A program made the translations under genes and the position numbers. This document shows, piece by piece, positions 33,342 through 42,382 of a DNA stretch of 64,000 nucleotides (its first letter is position 1; every line of letters begins with the position of its first letter). Source of the stretch: Vagococcus lutrae (GTDB taxonomy: Bacteria > Bacillota > Bacilli > Lactobacillales > Vagococcaceae); assembly GCF_003987555.1 (NCBI RefSeq), contig NZ_NGJW01000001.1:1-64000 (forward strand), read 5' to 3'. The notes under the pieces are model-generated. The model ran no database searches. It was not told where the DNA came from and saw nothing but the letters and a program-made list of their open reading frames with translations.

Positions 33342-34078
33342 ACACGCTCACCTGCTTCTTGTGTTAAACGTATATAGATATCATCTAGGGAACCTGTTGG
33401 TAAAGAAAACTCTGAGCGCAAATCAGTCATTGTTCCACTCGCACGAAGTTCTCCCTCGTGTAACACGACTAAACGGTCACAATGTTTTTCTGCTGTTGAT
33501 AAAATATGGGTCGACATCAATATAGCTGCGCCACGTTCTTTTTCTTGATGCAATAATTCTAAAAAATCATGAATGGCTAATGGATCTAGTCCTAGAAATG
33601 GCTCATCAATAATATAGACATCTGGTTGAATTAAGCACGCACAGATAACCATTACTTTTTGTTTCATTCCTTTTGAAAAACGTGAGGGTAACCAATCTAA
33701 ATGTTCTTCTAAACGAAACATCTCTAATAACGGTTGAGCTCGAACGAACACGTCCTCTTTATCAATCCCATAAGCCATAGCCGTAACATTTAAATGCTCC
33801 CTTAAGGTAAGCTCTTCGTATAAGACTGGTGTTTCTGGAATATAGCCAATTTTCTTACGATAGTTATCACCATCTGTCTTCAAACTTAAGCCGTCGATTT
33901 CAATTGTTCCACTCATCTTAGGCAATAATCCAATAATGTTTTTAATGGTCGTACTCTTACCTGCACCATTTAATCCAATCAAGCCGACAATCTCGCCGGC
34001 ATTGACTTCAAATGTTAATTCTTTAAGGACGGGAGCTAGACCATAGCCACTCGTCAATTTATTTATTATTAAACTCAT
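33338..34078 (-). CDS. ecsA: ABC transporter ATP-binding protein EcsA
   Basis: A 246-residue ABC ATPase: Walker A GLNGAGKST (about 37-45), a signature that is unusually loose (RFSKGMKQKVMVICACL, about 134-150), Walker B VYIIDEPFLGLDP and the H-loop MSTHILSTAEKHCD. The SKGMKQ form in place of SGGQ is normal for EcsA. GGAGG precedes the ATG. It powers EcsB. Confidence 0.92.
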   Translation of the reverse strand: MSLIINKLTSGYGLAPVLKELTFEVNAGEIVGLIGLNGAGKSTTIKNIIGLLPKMSGTIEIDGLSLKTDGDNYRKKIGYIPETPVLYEELTLREHLNVTAMAYGIDKEDVFVRAQPLLEMFRLEEHLDWLPSRFSKGMKQKVMVICACLIQPDVYIIDEPFLGLDPLAIHDFLELLHQEKERGAAILMSTHILSTAEKHCDRLVVLHEGELRASGTMTDLRSEFSLPTGSLDDIYIRLTQEAGERV

Positions 34079-34094
34079 GTTTGTTCCTCCACTG

Positions 34095-34129
34095 TAATAG
34101 TGTTCATATTATACCATATTTTACTATTA
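34095..34129 (-). promoter_or_regulatory. ecsAB promoter with flanking inverted repeat
   Basis: Minus strand: extended -10 TGGTATAAT (TATAAT at 34108-34113) with a poor -35. TAATAGT (34095-34101) and ACTATTA (34123-34129) form a 7-bp inverted repeat around the -10, a possible regulator site. Confidence 0.5.
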
Positions 34130-34144
34130 GACAGACACTAGCTT

Positions 34145-34173
34145 TTGACAGATTGCCCCCTTTTCCGTATGAT
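34145..34173 (+). promoter_or_regulatory. hit-ytxH promoter
   Basis: -35 TTGACA (34145-34150), 17-base spacer, -10 TATGAT (34168-34173), 31 bases before the hit start codon. Confidence 0.8.
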
Positions 34174-34203
34174 TAAAGAAAAGAAGAGAAGGATGGTGTT
34201 AGA

Positions 34204-34638
34204 ATGGAAAACTGTATTTTTTGTAAAATCATCAACAAAGAAATTCCTAGCTACCCTGTCTATGAAGATGACGTCGTCTATGCATTTTTAGACATCACTC
34301 AGACAACGAAAGGGCACACGTTAGTCATTCCTAAACAACACGTAACAGATATTTTTGAATATGATGAAACACTTGCTGGTGAGCTTTTTTCACGGATTCC
34401 TAAAATCGCTCGTGCGATTGAACAAGCTTTTCCAGAGTGCCAAGGTTTAAACATTGTCAATAATAATCGTGAGTTAGCTTATCAGTCTGTCTTTCACTCA
34501 CATATCCACCTCATTCCACGATATTCAAAAGAAGATGATTTTAGCTTAACGTTTAATGACAATAGTCAAAAGTATTCTACTGAGGATATGACGTCGATTG
34601 CCCAAGCCATTCAAGAAAAGGTGAAAAATCATGATTAA
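34204..34638 (+). CDS. hit: HIT family nucleotide-binding protein
   Basis: A 144-residue HIT protein. CIFCKIINKEIPS opens the fold (zinc-type Cys pair CxxC), and the histidine triad is HSHIHLIPR (about 99-107). It should hydrolyse adenosine phosphoramidates or related nucleotides. It is divergent from ecsAB, a standard order in Firmicutes, and overlaps the ytxH-like gene by eight bases. Confidence 0.93.
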   Translation: MENCIFCKIINKEIPSYPVYEDDVVYAFLDITQTTKGHTLVIPKQHVTDIFEYDETLAGELFSRIPKIARAIEQAFPECQGLNIVNNNRELAYQSVFHSHIHLIPRYSKEDDFSLTFNDNSQKYSTEDMTSIAQAIQEKVKNHD

Positions 34639-34954
34639 AAACTTTACAAAAGGCTTACTATTCGGTGCTACTTTAGGTGGGACCTTGGGTATTCTTTTCG
34701 CCCCCAAAAGTGGTAAAGACTTACAACGAGATTTAACACAAGAGGTCGATGAAGCGACGGAAATTAGTATGGATTTAAATCGTAGCTTACAAAATTTTAA
34801 TCGCTCTGTCATGAATTTAAAATTGACGGCTGAAAATACCATTCCAGCCTTTAAAGAAGATATGGAAAAGCGTCTGACACGTTTTCAATTCGAAGCAGAA
34901 CCCCGAGTAAAAGAAATTCAACAATCCGTTTCAGATATTCAAAATCAACTATAA
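34631..34954 (+). CDS. YtxH domain protein
   Basis: A 107-residue protein. The N-terminus GLLFGATLGGTLGILFAPKSGKDLQRDL is the YtxH mark: a glycine-rich membrane segment followed by APKSGKxLR. The rest is an amphipathic coiled coil. YtxH proteins are general-stress or envelope-associated in Bacillus, without a known activity. It lies in the hit operon upstream of prsA. Confidence 0.85.
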   Translation: MIKNFTKGLLFGATLGGTLGILFAPKSGKDLQRDLTQEVDEATEISMDLNRSLQNFNRSVMNLKLTAENTIPAFKEDMEKRLTRFQFEAEPRVKEIQQSVSDIQNQL

Positions 34955-34958
34955 TCAC

Positions 34959-34995
34959 AAATCGCCAACGTCTCTTTGATAGAGGTTGGCGATTT
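34959..34995 (+). terminator. hit-ytxH terminator
   Basis: An 11-bp stem (34959-34969 with 34985-34995) has an inner CTCT/AGAG pair in the loop and is followed by Ts. It separates the operon from prsA. Confidence 0.88.
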
Positions 34996-35071
34996 TTATT
35001 TACAATTGTGAAAAAAGTATGACTTCATTTTAAATATTCTTTTGAAGGACTAGGCGTATTCTCTGATATTA

Positions 35072-35080
35072 TGGTATAGT
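35072..35080 (+). promoter_or_regulatory. prsA extended -10 promoter
   Basis: TGGTATAGT (35072-35080) is a TGn-extended -10; no good -35 is present at 17 bases. The start codon of prsA lies 46 bases downstream. Confidence 0.6.
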
Positions 35081-35125
35081 GATTAAGTGATGACTAAATT
35101 TTTATTAAAGAAGAGGAGTACAGAA

Positions 35126-36115
35126 ATGAAAGCAAAGAAACTGACATTAGCAATGCTTGGATTGGTAAGCGCGTTTACATTAGCTGCTTGTTCAAATAGC
35201 CAAGATATTATCACGATGAAAGGTGGCACCATTACTGTTGATGAGTTCTACGAAGAAGTCAAAACTGATCAAAGTGCTCAACAACGCTTAACCACAATGG
35301 TCATCTCCAAAGTCGCTAACGATAACTATGGAGACAAAGTCGATAAAAAACAAGTCGACAAACAATTTAAAGAAACAAAAGAACAGTTTGGCGATAGCTT
35401 TAGTCAACAACTTGCTATGGCTGGGATGACTGAAGATTCTTATAAAGACTCTATTAAAGACGGTCTAGCTTTCCAAGAAATGTTGAAAGCTCATATTAAA
35501 ATTACCGACAAAGACTTAAAAGAAATTTGGGCGACCTATCATCCAGATGTCGATGTACAATTAATTTCAGTTAATGAAGAAGATAAAGCAAAAGATTTAG
35601 CTGAAAAGGCTAAATCAGAAGATTTTGCTAAATTAGCGAAAGAAAATTCAACACACGCTTCAGCAACCGATGAAGGAAAGGTAACTATTAAATCAACAGA
35701 TGCTACTTTACCTGAAGAAGTTAAAGAAGCTGCTTATAAACTAAAAGACGGTGAAGTTTCTGACTTAATTACTGTCTCAGGTTTTAACGGTTACGAAGAA
35801 ACAAAAGAGTTTTATATCGTAAAAATGGTTAAAAACAAAGAAAAAGGCAACGACATGACGCCTTACAAAAAAGAGTTGAAAAAAATTGCGACAGACCAAA
35901 AAATGTCTGACCAAGCATTCCAAACAAAAGTATTAAGTGATGAGTTTAAGAAAGCCAATGTTAAAGTCAAAGATAAAGATTTAACATCATTACTTGCTGC
36001 TTTCTTACCACAAGAAGAAAAAACAAACGAAACCAAAGAAAATAAAAAAACAGAGAAAAAAGATACAAAAAAAGAAGACGATAAAAAAGAAGAAAAAACA
36101 GACGAAACAAAATAA
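35126..36115 (+). CDS. prsA: Foldase lipoprotein PrsA (parvulin peptidyl-prolyl isomerase)
   Basis: About 329 residues. A signal peptide ends in the lipobox LAAC with Cys22, followed by a helical foldase region and a parvulin-like domain (about 120-235), with PDVDVQLISV, FAKLAKENSTHASATDEG and FYIVKMVKNKEKG. The isomerase site is degenerate compared with active parvulins. The last 35 residues are a Lys/Glu/Thr-only tail. PrsA folds secreted proteins, such as penicillin-binding proteins, on the outer face of the membrane. ATG at 35126 has GAGGAG before it. It is a likely Lit substrate. Confidence 0.92.
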   Translation: MKAKKLTLAMLGLVSAFTLAACSNSQDIITMKGGTITVDEFYEEVKTDQSAQQRLTTMVISKVANDNYGDKVDKKQVDKQFKETKEQFGDSFSQQLAMAGMTEDSYKDSIKDGLAFQEMLKAHIKITDKDLKEIWATYHPDVDVQLISVNEEDKAKDLAEKAKSEDFAKLAKENSTHASATDEGKVTIKSTDATLPEEVKEAAYKLKDGEVSDLITVSGFNGYEETKEFYIVKMVKNKEKGNDMTPYKKELKKIATDQKMSDQAFQTKVLSDEFKKANVKVKDKDLTSLLAAFLPQEEKTNETKENKKTEKKDTKKEDDKKEEKTDETK

Positions 36116-36116
36116 T

Positions 36117-36151
36117 AAAAAGCACGACGTTGCCCAAACGTCGTGCTTTTT
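36117..36151. terminator. Bidirectional terminator between prsA and yhaM
   Basis: A perfect 15-bp GC-rich stem (36117-36131 with 36137-36151) has a five-base loop and A/T tracts at both ends. Confidence 0.92.
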
Positions 36152-36154
36152 TCT

Positions 36155-37093
36155 TTAATGTGGTAAATAAAAACTACGATTATCTAAACCAAATATTCGC
36201 TCCGTTCTTTCTCCAGGTTCAATCGATTTTAATGCCCCTAACATCATTTGAATAGATGCATCTAAATTATCTATCTGATGTAAGATTTCTGCTTCCATAA
36301 TTTGCGGTCTGACTGGCGAACCGTATTCCAACTTACCATGATGAGCTAAAACCATATGTTTCAAAACAATCACATCTTCGCTATATTCATCAATTTTAAG
36401 AGCCAAACATGCTTTCGTAATTTCTTCATCCATAATCACTAAATGGCCTACTAAATTACCTACCAATGTATACTCTGTCGAAACAGGACCACTTAGCTCG
36501 ACTGTTTTCCCAATGTCATGAAGTAAGATGCCGGCATAGAGTAACGGCCCATTGATTTCTGGATATTGCTTAGCTAGTGCTTTCCCTACGCGTAACATCG
36601 ATACCGTGTGGAAAGCCAAGCCGCCAGCATACGCATGGTGATGTCGTTTAGCTGCTGGATGTTCAAAGAATGACTGGGCGTATTGTTTCATTATGTAACG
36701 AACAATCCGATTCCAGGTAGGATTCGTAATCTCAAAAATAGTTTGATTGATTTCCTCTTCCATCTCTTCGCGACTAACAGGAGCTTTTTCCATATAAAGA
36801 CTTGGATGGTGTGGCTCTGTTTCCGTTGCTAGACGCATTTGTAAAATTTTAATTTGTGGCATGTTTTGATACATTTCTCTTTTACCACCTAGTAGAACGA
36901 CCTTACCTGCTTCAAATCGTTTAATCTCTTCTTCTGACGCATCCCAAAATTTCCCGTCAATACTACCTGAAGCATCTTGAAACGTAAACGCGATAAATTT
37001 TTTGCCATTTTTGGCAACGCGGACATCGGCTTGTTTAATCAATACAAACATTTCAAATGTTTCATCGACGACTAATTCTCTTAATTTTTTCAT
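36155..37093 (-). CDS. yhaM: 3'-5' exoribonuclease YhaM
   Basis: About 312 residues. The N-terminal OB fold (about 10-95; VAKNGKKFIAFTFQDASGSIDGKFWD) binds nucleic acid, and an HD domain follows, with HHHAYAGGLAFHTVSML, LLHDIGK and LAHHGKLEYGSP holding the metal ligands. YhaM trims RNA from the 3' end in Firmicutes. ATG at 37093 follows GGAGTGG. No operon partner is apparent, since terminators lie on both sides. Confidence 0.93.
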   Translation of the reverse strand: MKKLRELVVDETFEMFVLIKQADVRVAKNGKKFIAFTFQDASGSIDGKFWDASEEEIKRFEAGKVVLLGGKREMYQNMPQIKILQMRLATETEPHHPSLYMEKAPVSREEMEEEINQTIFEITNPTWNRIVRYIMKQYAQSFFEHPAAKRHHHAYAGGLAFHTVSMLRVGKALAKQYPEINGPLLYAGILLHDIGKTVELSGPVSTEYTLVGNLVGHLVIMDEEITKACLALKIDEYSEDVIVLKHMVLAHHGKLEYGSPVRPQIMEAEILHQIDNLDASIQMMLGALKSIEPGERTERIFGLDNRSFYLPH

Positions 37094-37200
37094 TGATACC
37101 ACTCCTTTTTATTCCCTATAAATACGAAGGAGAGCCTGTTTCATCTTCATATTTTCTACTTTCATCATACCTTTTTCTAGGTAATTGTCCAGAAAAAAAC

Positions 37201-37229
37201 AAAAAAGCTCCTCATAAAACGAGGAGCTT
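37201..37229 (-). terminator. yheA terminator
   Basis: Minus strand: a 9-bp GC-rich stem (37221-37229 with 37205-37213) with a seven-base loop, followed by a run of Ts. It lies eight bases after the yheA stop. Confidence 0.86.
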
Positions 37230-37237
37230 CCTATCTT

Positions 37238-37582
37238 TTATTCTGCGTATAATTCTTGGATAGGTTGCATGATAATGCGGTTTAAATCGTTAATAATCAT
37301 GCTGAAGGCTTGTTCTTTAGCCATTAAAGTATTGATGCGCTCTGATTCTTGCACTTTTTCTGCTAATTCTTGCGCTTGTTGAATTTCTTCCTCTGTGAAG
37401 TCTTCACCTTGGAATTGTTTTTCTTGTAGTTGACGTTGTAAGTTTTGGAATTCGCTAAATAAGGCAAAGTCTGCTTCGTCTGCTTTAATTGCTTCGTAAG
37501 CTGCTTTTAACTCTTCAAATTCTGGTAATTGGCGAATCTCTCTTTCAATCTGATTAGCACTATCATAAATATTCACAGTCAT
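37238..37582 (-). CDS. YheA/YmcA/YlbF family protein (UPF0342)
   Basis: A 114-residue all-helical protein. The pattern [48 protein letters not shown] fits YheA (UPF0342), a relative of YlbF and YmcA but not part of the Y complex. It has no cysteines. No function is firmly known. A stronger match to the complex member YlbF lies at 58.6 kb. Confidence 0.86.
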   Translation of the reverse strand: MTVNIYDSANQIEREIRQLPEFEELKAAYEAIKADEADFALFSEFQNLQRQLQEKQFQGEDFTEEEIQQAQELAEKVQESERINTLMAKEQAFSMIINDLNRIIMQPIQELYAE

Positions 37583-37653
37583 GTAATTAGCCTCTTTCTC
37601 TTCATAATTAGTTTACGTTTTCATTGTAACATGTTCGCTTTTGTTTTCATAGA

Positions 37654-39783
37654 CTAACGGTTAGTTTGAAAATCTTGCCATAATTCACTCACACGGTCAC
37701 GGACATATTTAGCGCCTTCTTTGACTTGTCCACCCCAGTATTCAGCTCCCTCTTTCACTTTTCCTTCAAAGTCTTCCATGAGCTTGTCCCTATCAATCTT
37801 ATCTTTTTGATTTTGAGCGTTTTGAGCAGCTATATCATCCGCATCAAAAGGCGTTCCCGCTGTGTGTGGTAAAATACGCTGTGCCTCATCTTTAAAGATT
37901 TGAGAAACAACTTGTCCACTTGTCCCAGTTAAATAGTGCGTTTCACTACTTTTATCAAAGCCTATCCAAGTAGCCAGCACAACGTCAGGTGTATAACCGA
38001 TAATCCACTGGTCTTTTGATTGAGAGTCTGCATAGACACTCTCGGTTGTTCCCGTTTTACCTGCCATTTCATAGCCATACGGTTGAGCTGCCATGCCTGT
38101 TCCTGAACTAAAGACACCTCGTAACATCCCTGTCATTTCATTTGCAATTTTACGGGTCGTCACGGCAGTGGATTTCGCCTCTTCATTTTCATAAACGACA
38201 GCACCTGAAGCATCTTCAATCTTGCGAATAAAATGCGGTTCTTTGCGTCGTCCTTGATTAGCAAAGACCGTATAGGCACTTGCCATACGCATTGGTGTGG
38301 TTCCTTTTGTCATTCCTCCAAGAGATAAGCTATAGTTGAAATCCGCTTTTTCTAGCTTAATACCAAACTTCTCAACTTTTTGAGCACCACGCTCGACGCC
38401 AATTTCATTATATAGCCAGACTGTTGAAGCATTTAAACTTTCTCGTAACGCATCGTACATTGTCACTTCGCCACGATAAACACGGTCGTAGTTTTCAACA
38501 TCATAGAATGGCAATGCCTCATCTTTTAATAATGAGTCAGGACGATAGCCTGCCTCTAATGCTGGTGTATAAACTGCAAGTGGCTTCATCGTTGATCCTG
38601 GTGAAAGTGACGATTGTGTTGCACGGTTGAGTCCTCTAAAGGTATGTTCACCCCGTCCACCAACAACCGCTCTTACACCACCTGTTTGAGGGTCAATAGC
38701 AATCGAAGCTCCTTGAACCATCTCACCATCTTCAGCATTCGGTGGAAACAGGGCATCATTTGCAAAGGTCGTATCCATTCCTTGTTGATGCATTTGATCC
38801 ATAGTGGTATAGACTTTATATCCCTTATTTAATAAATCATCTACTTTTATCGACGTTTTTCGTTCGACTTCATTGATGACCGCATCAAAGTAATAAGGAT
38901 ATTGATACCCTCTATCTCCTTCTTGATAATTATCTTGCGTGTAAAGAGGTTCGTTTTTCAACTGGTCGCACGTCGCCTGATCGAGTTTACCGTTGTCGAC
39001 CATCACTTGTAAAACAGTATCACGCCTTGCCACTGCATTATCCATATAATCAATGGGGTTATAGATTCCCGGTCCTTTTAACATCCCTGCTAAAACAGCC
39101 GCTTCATCAATCGTTAAATCTTTTGCACTTTTAGCAAAATAACGATGTGACGCATCTTCCACGCCCCATACACCATTAGCAAAGTAGGCATGATTTAAAT
39201 ACATTTCTAATATTTCATCTTTAGAATATTGTTTTTCTATTTCAATCGCTAAAAATAATTCTTTAGCTTTTCGCACCATAGTTTGATCTAAATCGAGATA
39301 GGCATTCTTTGCCAACTGCTGTGTCAATGTACTCCCACCGCCAGTAATGCCACCTGTCCTTAAAATCCCGAATACAGAACGCAATATCCCTCTAATATCA
39401 AAGCCATTATGTTCGTAAAAACGACGGTCTTCTGTTGATATAACAGCATCCACGACATACGGAGAAATCTCATCTAACGTCACAAAGGTTCCAGTTGCTC
39501 CCCTTAGCGTCCCTGCTTCATCCCCGTCTTTATCATAGACGGTTGTCACACGTTGTAAGCCATCTCGCAACGTCTTAACATCGGACTGCTTGGCAAGATA
39601 GAATAAATAAATACTTACAATTAAGACACTTAACATCGCCAACAATAACAACACTTTATTGACTTGATACTTTTTCCATATACGCTTGCGTTGTTCGTGA
39701 AACCGAATCAGATATGGTTTTAACCATTCCCAAAAGACAAACCACTTCTCTTTCACCTTTTCTATAATTGCTTTTATATCCAT
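37654..39783 (-). CDS. Class A penicillin-binding protein (PBP1A/2A type)
   Basis: A 709-residue bifunctional wall synthase. A cytoplasmic basic N-terminus and one membrane anchor (about 43-63) lead to the glycosyltransferase 51 domain with STEDRRFYEHNGFD (catalytic Glu118) and GGGSTLTQQLAKN (148-160). The transpeptidase has STMK at 397-400 (Ser397), SLN at 449-451 and KTGT at 576-579. The C-terminal 60 residues are a charged helical tail. It makes and crosslinks glycan strands and is the kind of target on which PrsA acts and on which IreB-linked cephalosporin resistance bears. Confidence 0.94.
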   Translation of the reverse strand: MDIKAIIEKVKEKWFVFWEWLKPYLIRFHEQRKRIWKKYQVNKVLLLLAMLSVLIVSIYLFYLAKQSDVKTLRDGLQRVTTVYDKDGDEAGTLRGATGTFVTLDEISPYVVDAVISTEDRRFYEHNGFDIRGILRSVFGILRTGGITGGGSTLTQQLAKNAYLDLDQTMVRKAKELFLAIEIEKQYSKDEILEMYLNHAYFANGVWGVEDASHRYFAKSAKDLTIDEAAVLAGMLKGPGIYNPIDYMDNAVARRDTVLQVMVDNGKLDQATCDQLKNEPLYTQDNYQEGDRGYQYPYYFDAVINEVERKTSIKVDDLLNKGYKVYTTMDQMHQQGMDTTFANDALFPPNAEDGEMVQGASIAIDPQTGGVRAVVGGRGEHTFRGLNRATQSSLSPGSTMKPLAVYTPALEAGYRPDSLLKDEALPFYDVENYDRVYRGEVTMYDALRESLNASTVWLYNEIGVERGAQKVEKFGIKLEKADFNYSLSLGGMTKGTTPMRMASAYTVFANQGRRKEPHFIRKIEDASGAVVYENEEAKSTAVTTRKIANEMTGMLRGVFSSGTGMAAQPYGYEMAGKTGTTESVYADSQSKDQWIIGYTPDVVLATWIGFDKSSETHYLTGTSGQVVSQIFKDEAQRILPHTAGTPFDADDIAAQNAQNQKDKIDRDKLMEDFEGKVKEGAEYWGGQVKEGAKYVRDRVSELWQDFQTNR

Positions 39784-39852
39784 TCTTTTACCTCTTTATC
39801 ATTTAATAGATTTGTATTACACTAAGTTTACCATACTTTCTAAAACGTACAT

Positions 39853-39877
39853 CCGACTCAAGTATGAACTCAGTCGG
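39853..39877. repeat. Inverted repeat between the pbp gene and rluD
   Basis: CCGACT (39853-39858) pairs with AGTCGG (39872-39877), and AGT (39861-39863) with ACT (39868-39870) inside. It lies in the divergent region near where both transcripts should start and could be an operator; no known regulator site was recognised. Confidence 0.45.
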
Positions 39878-39891
39878 TGTGTATGTTAACA

Positions 39892-39920
39892 TTAACACGA
39901 AAAAATTAATAAAGTATGAT
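39892..39920 (+). promoter_or_regulatory. rluD-family gene promoter
   Basis: -35 TTAACA (39892-39897), 17-base spacer, -10 TATGAT (39915-39920). Confidence 0.66.
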
Positions 39921-39959
39921 ACCTTTTTTAAAAATATATTAAGAAAATGAGGAAACAAG

Positions 39960-40823
39960 ATGTTAACCTATCATATTACCTTACCCGATACGTTTGAAAC
40001 ATGTGATTTACGCACGCTTTTACAAGATAAGTGGTTAATCCCAAGAAAGGTACGCCATTATTTACGAATGAATAAACAAGTTTTAGTGAATGATGTCTCC
40101 CAACACTTTCACGAAAATGTCCACGCTGGCGACCTAATTACGATTCACTTGGATGAAAAAGACTATCCAAAACCAGAAATTATACTAGGCGATCGAGAGA
40201 AAATAACCCCTTTATATGAGGACGAGCATTTGTTGATTGTGGATAAACCAGTTAAGATGAAAACACATCCTAATCAACCAGATGAAAATGACACTTTACT
40301 TAACCATGTAGCAAGTTATTTGGCTGACGAACAGGTCAGTCCTTATATCGTCCATCGCCTTGATAAAGAAACAAGTGGCGTCATTATGTTAGCTAAGTCC
40401 CCTCTTATTTTACCAGTGCTAGGGCGCATGTTAGAGAACAAAGAAATCCGTCGTACGTACCAAGCGGTTGCTAGTGGCAAATTAAATGAGCCACAGTTTG
40501 TCATTTCAAAACCGATTGGGCGTGATCGTCACGACAAACGTAAGCGACGTATTAGCGAGCGCGGTCAGGAAGCTATTACACACGTTTCTGTATTGAAAAC
40601 CTCTGCTAAGCAAAGTGAGATTTCTTGTCAACTTGAAACTGGACGAACCCATCAAATTCGTGTTCACTTAGCATCAATAGGACATCCGATTATAGGCGAC
40701 CCCCTCTACCATCCTAAATCAACCTCTACAGAACGATTAGCGTTACACGCTAAAACCCTATCCTTCAAACATCCGTTTACAGATGAAGTGATAACCGTAG
40801 ATAGCCCATTTTCTCTCTACTAA
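39960..40823 (+). CDS. RluA/RluD-family RNA pseudouridine synthase
   Basis: A 287-residue enzyme. An S4-like N-terminal part (about 15-60) is followed by the catalytic domain with VHRLDKETSGVIMLAKS (about 130-146, catalytic Asp in HRLD), then GRTHQIRVHLASIGHPIIGDPLY at about 223-245. It converts uridine to pseudouridine in 23S rRNA or tRNA; the exact target cannot be set from sequence. It is convergent with the phosphohexomutase gene. Confidence 0.92.
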   Translation: MLTYHITLPDTFETCDLRTLLQDKWLIPRKVRHYLRMNKQVLVNDVSQHFHENVHAGDLITIHLDEKDYPKPEIILGDREKITPLYEDEHLLIVDKPVKMKTHPNQPDENDTLLNHVASYLADEQVSPYIVHRLDKETSGVIMLAKSPLILPVLGRMLENKEIRRTYQAVASGKLNEPQFVISKPIGRDRHDKRKRRISERGQEAITHVSVLKTSAKQSEISCQLETGRTHQIRVHLASIGHPIIGDPLYHPKSTSTERLALHAKTLSFKHPFTDEVITVDSPFSLY

Positions 40824-40829
40824 AAAGCA

Positions 40830-40867
40830 AAAAGAAGAACGTCGTATTATAGCGACGTTCTTCTTTT
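40830..40867. terminator. Bidirectional terminator between the pseudouridine synthase and phosphohexomutase genes
   Basis: A perfect 15-bp stem (40830-40844 with 40853-40867) with an eight-base loop and A/T-rich flanks. It ends four bases before the mutase stop. Confidence 0.9.
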
Positions 40868-40870
40868 ATT

Positions 40871-42361
40871 TTATAAACGAGAAGTATCTAGCGTATGATA
40901 CGCTTTGAAAAATGGCGTTAAACATTGCAAGGTCTCGGCAACCTTACCTTCGACATCATTTTCCACTTGCAAGACTAACAACGGCTCATGCAAACTTAAA
41001 CGCAGTAAAAACCAACCTGAGCCTAGTTTTTCTCCAACATTCACACGAATACCTTCTTCATTTTCTGGGTCTAATGAAAAGCCATCCGTTTTTTCAACAA
41101 ATTCTGACATATCTTCAATGATTGCCATACCTGTTTGACGGACATCATCCGCCTGAATATTGAAACGGACTTCATGGGTTTCTGCTGGTTGTTTTAAAGT
41201 AGCAATCAGGTCTGATAGCGTCCGTTTTTCTTTCATTAGTTGCGGTAAAGCGATAAGCAACTTAGCAATCACATAGGCACCATCATCTAAAAAGTAATTT
41301 TCTCTAAAAGCAGCGTGTCCACTCGTTTCAATCGCAAGTGGTGTATTAATACCCGCTTTGTTTAATTCAATTCCTTTATTTATCACATTTCGATAACCAC
41401 TAATGTAGCGATATTGTTTACCGCCTAAAGACTCAATATAAGCTTTTAAATGACTTGATGTAGGCGAGTTTGTGACAATCGTTGCACCTGGCTCATCTTG
41501 TAAAACAAAATAAGCAAGAACTGCAATCAAGTTATTACGATTAAGCGGCAAACCGTCACTCGTAATCACAGCAGCACGGTCGACATCCGTATCAAAAATA
41601 ATACCTAAATCGGCGTCACTTTCTTTTACCGCTTTTTGAATACTTGCAATCGCCTCTTTATTATCTGGATTGGGTATGTGGTTGGGAAAAGTCCCATCTG
41701 GTTCTAAAAACTGACTGCCTGTCGTATCTGCCCCTAGTGGTTCTAATACATGCGTAGTAAAAAAGCCTCCCGCACCATTTCCTGCATCAACTATTATTCT
41801 CAAGCCAGATAAGGGTTGTTCAGAAACATTGCCAATCCCTGCTCGTATTTTCGTCACTAAATCTTTTGCATATGGGGTAATTAAATCTTTTTGTAATATA
41901 TCCCCTGGTGTTTCAGCGGCTTCAATAGGCGTGTTAGCATACGTGAGTATTTTTTCGATATCTTCATGTTCTGCGCCACCTTCAACAGTAAAAATCTTTA
42001 AACCATTATAAAAGTAAGGTAAATGACTTGCAGTAAACATGACGCTAGCATCACACGCAAATTTATTAAATTGTGTCGCCATAAACATAGCTGGTGTTGT
42101 CGCTAGTCCCACATCAATGACTGTCACACCCAGTTCGGATAAAACCTCTTGTAAAGCTGTTTTCAATCCATCTCCAGATAAACGACTATCCTTCCCTAAA
42201 GCAATTCTTAACTGCTTACGTGAAAGCCCTTTGTCTTTTTCAAGCCACTGGACTAACCCATAACCTATCTTTCGTACTTCGTCTGGTGTTAAATTTGCCT
42301 CGTGCTCAGTAGTTGTAATTGAGATACCACGAATATCTGAGCCATTTTGTAAGTCATTCAT
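40871..42361 (-). CDS. Phosphomannomutase/phosphoglucomutase family protein
   Basis: A 496-residue alpha-D-phosphohexomutase. The phosphoserine loop is TASHLPYFYNGLK with Ser112, and the metal site DTDVDRA lies near residue 255. The sugar-binding loop is seen as ETSGHAAF (about 345). The usual SASHNP pattern is replaced by TASHLPY, as in a ManB-like subgroup that often lacks the Asn-Pro. It should interconvert hexose 1- and 6-phosphates for wall or capsule precursors. Substrate preference (glucose or mannose) is not decided by sequence. It lies downstream of argR by 21 bases. Confidence 0.85.
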   Translation of the reverse strand: MNDLQNGSDIRGISITTTEHEANLTPDEVRKIGYGLVQWLEKDKGLSRKQLRIALGKDSRLSGDGLKTALQEVLSELGVTVIDVGLATTPAMFMATQFNKFACDASVMFTASHLPYFYNGLKIFTVEGGAEHEDIEKILTYANTPIEAAETPGDILQKDLITPYAKDLVTKIRAGIGNVSEQPLSGLRIIVDAGNGAGGFFTTHVLEPLGADTTGSQFLEPDGTFPNHIPNPDNKEAIASIQKAVKESDADLGIIFDTDVDRAAVITSDGLPLNRNNLIAVLAYFVLQDEPGATIVTNSPTSSHLKAYIESLGGKQYRYISGYRNVINKGIELNKAGINTPLAIETSGHAAFRENYFLDDGAYVIAKLLIALPQLMKEKRTLSDLIATLKQPAETHEVRFNIQADDVRQTGMAIIEDMSEFVEKTDGFSLDPENEEGIRVNVGEKLGSGWFLLRLSLHEPLLVLQVENDVEGKVAETLQCLTPFFKAYHTLDTSRL

Positions 42362-42382
42362 GTCTATGCGCCCCTTTTCTTT

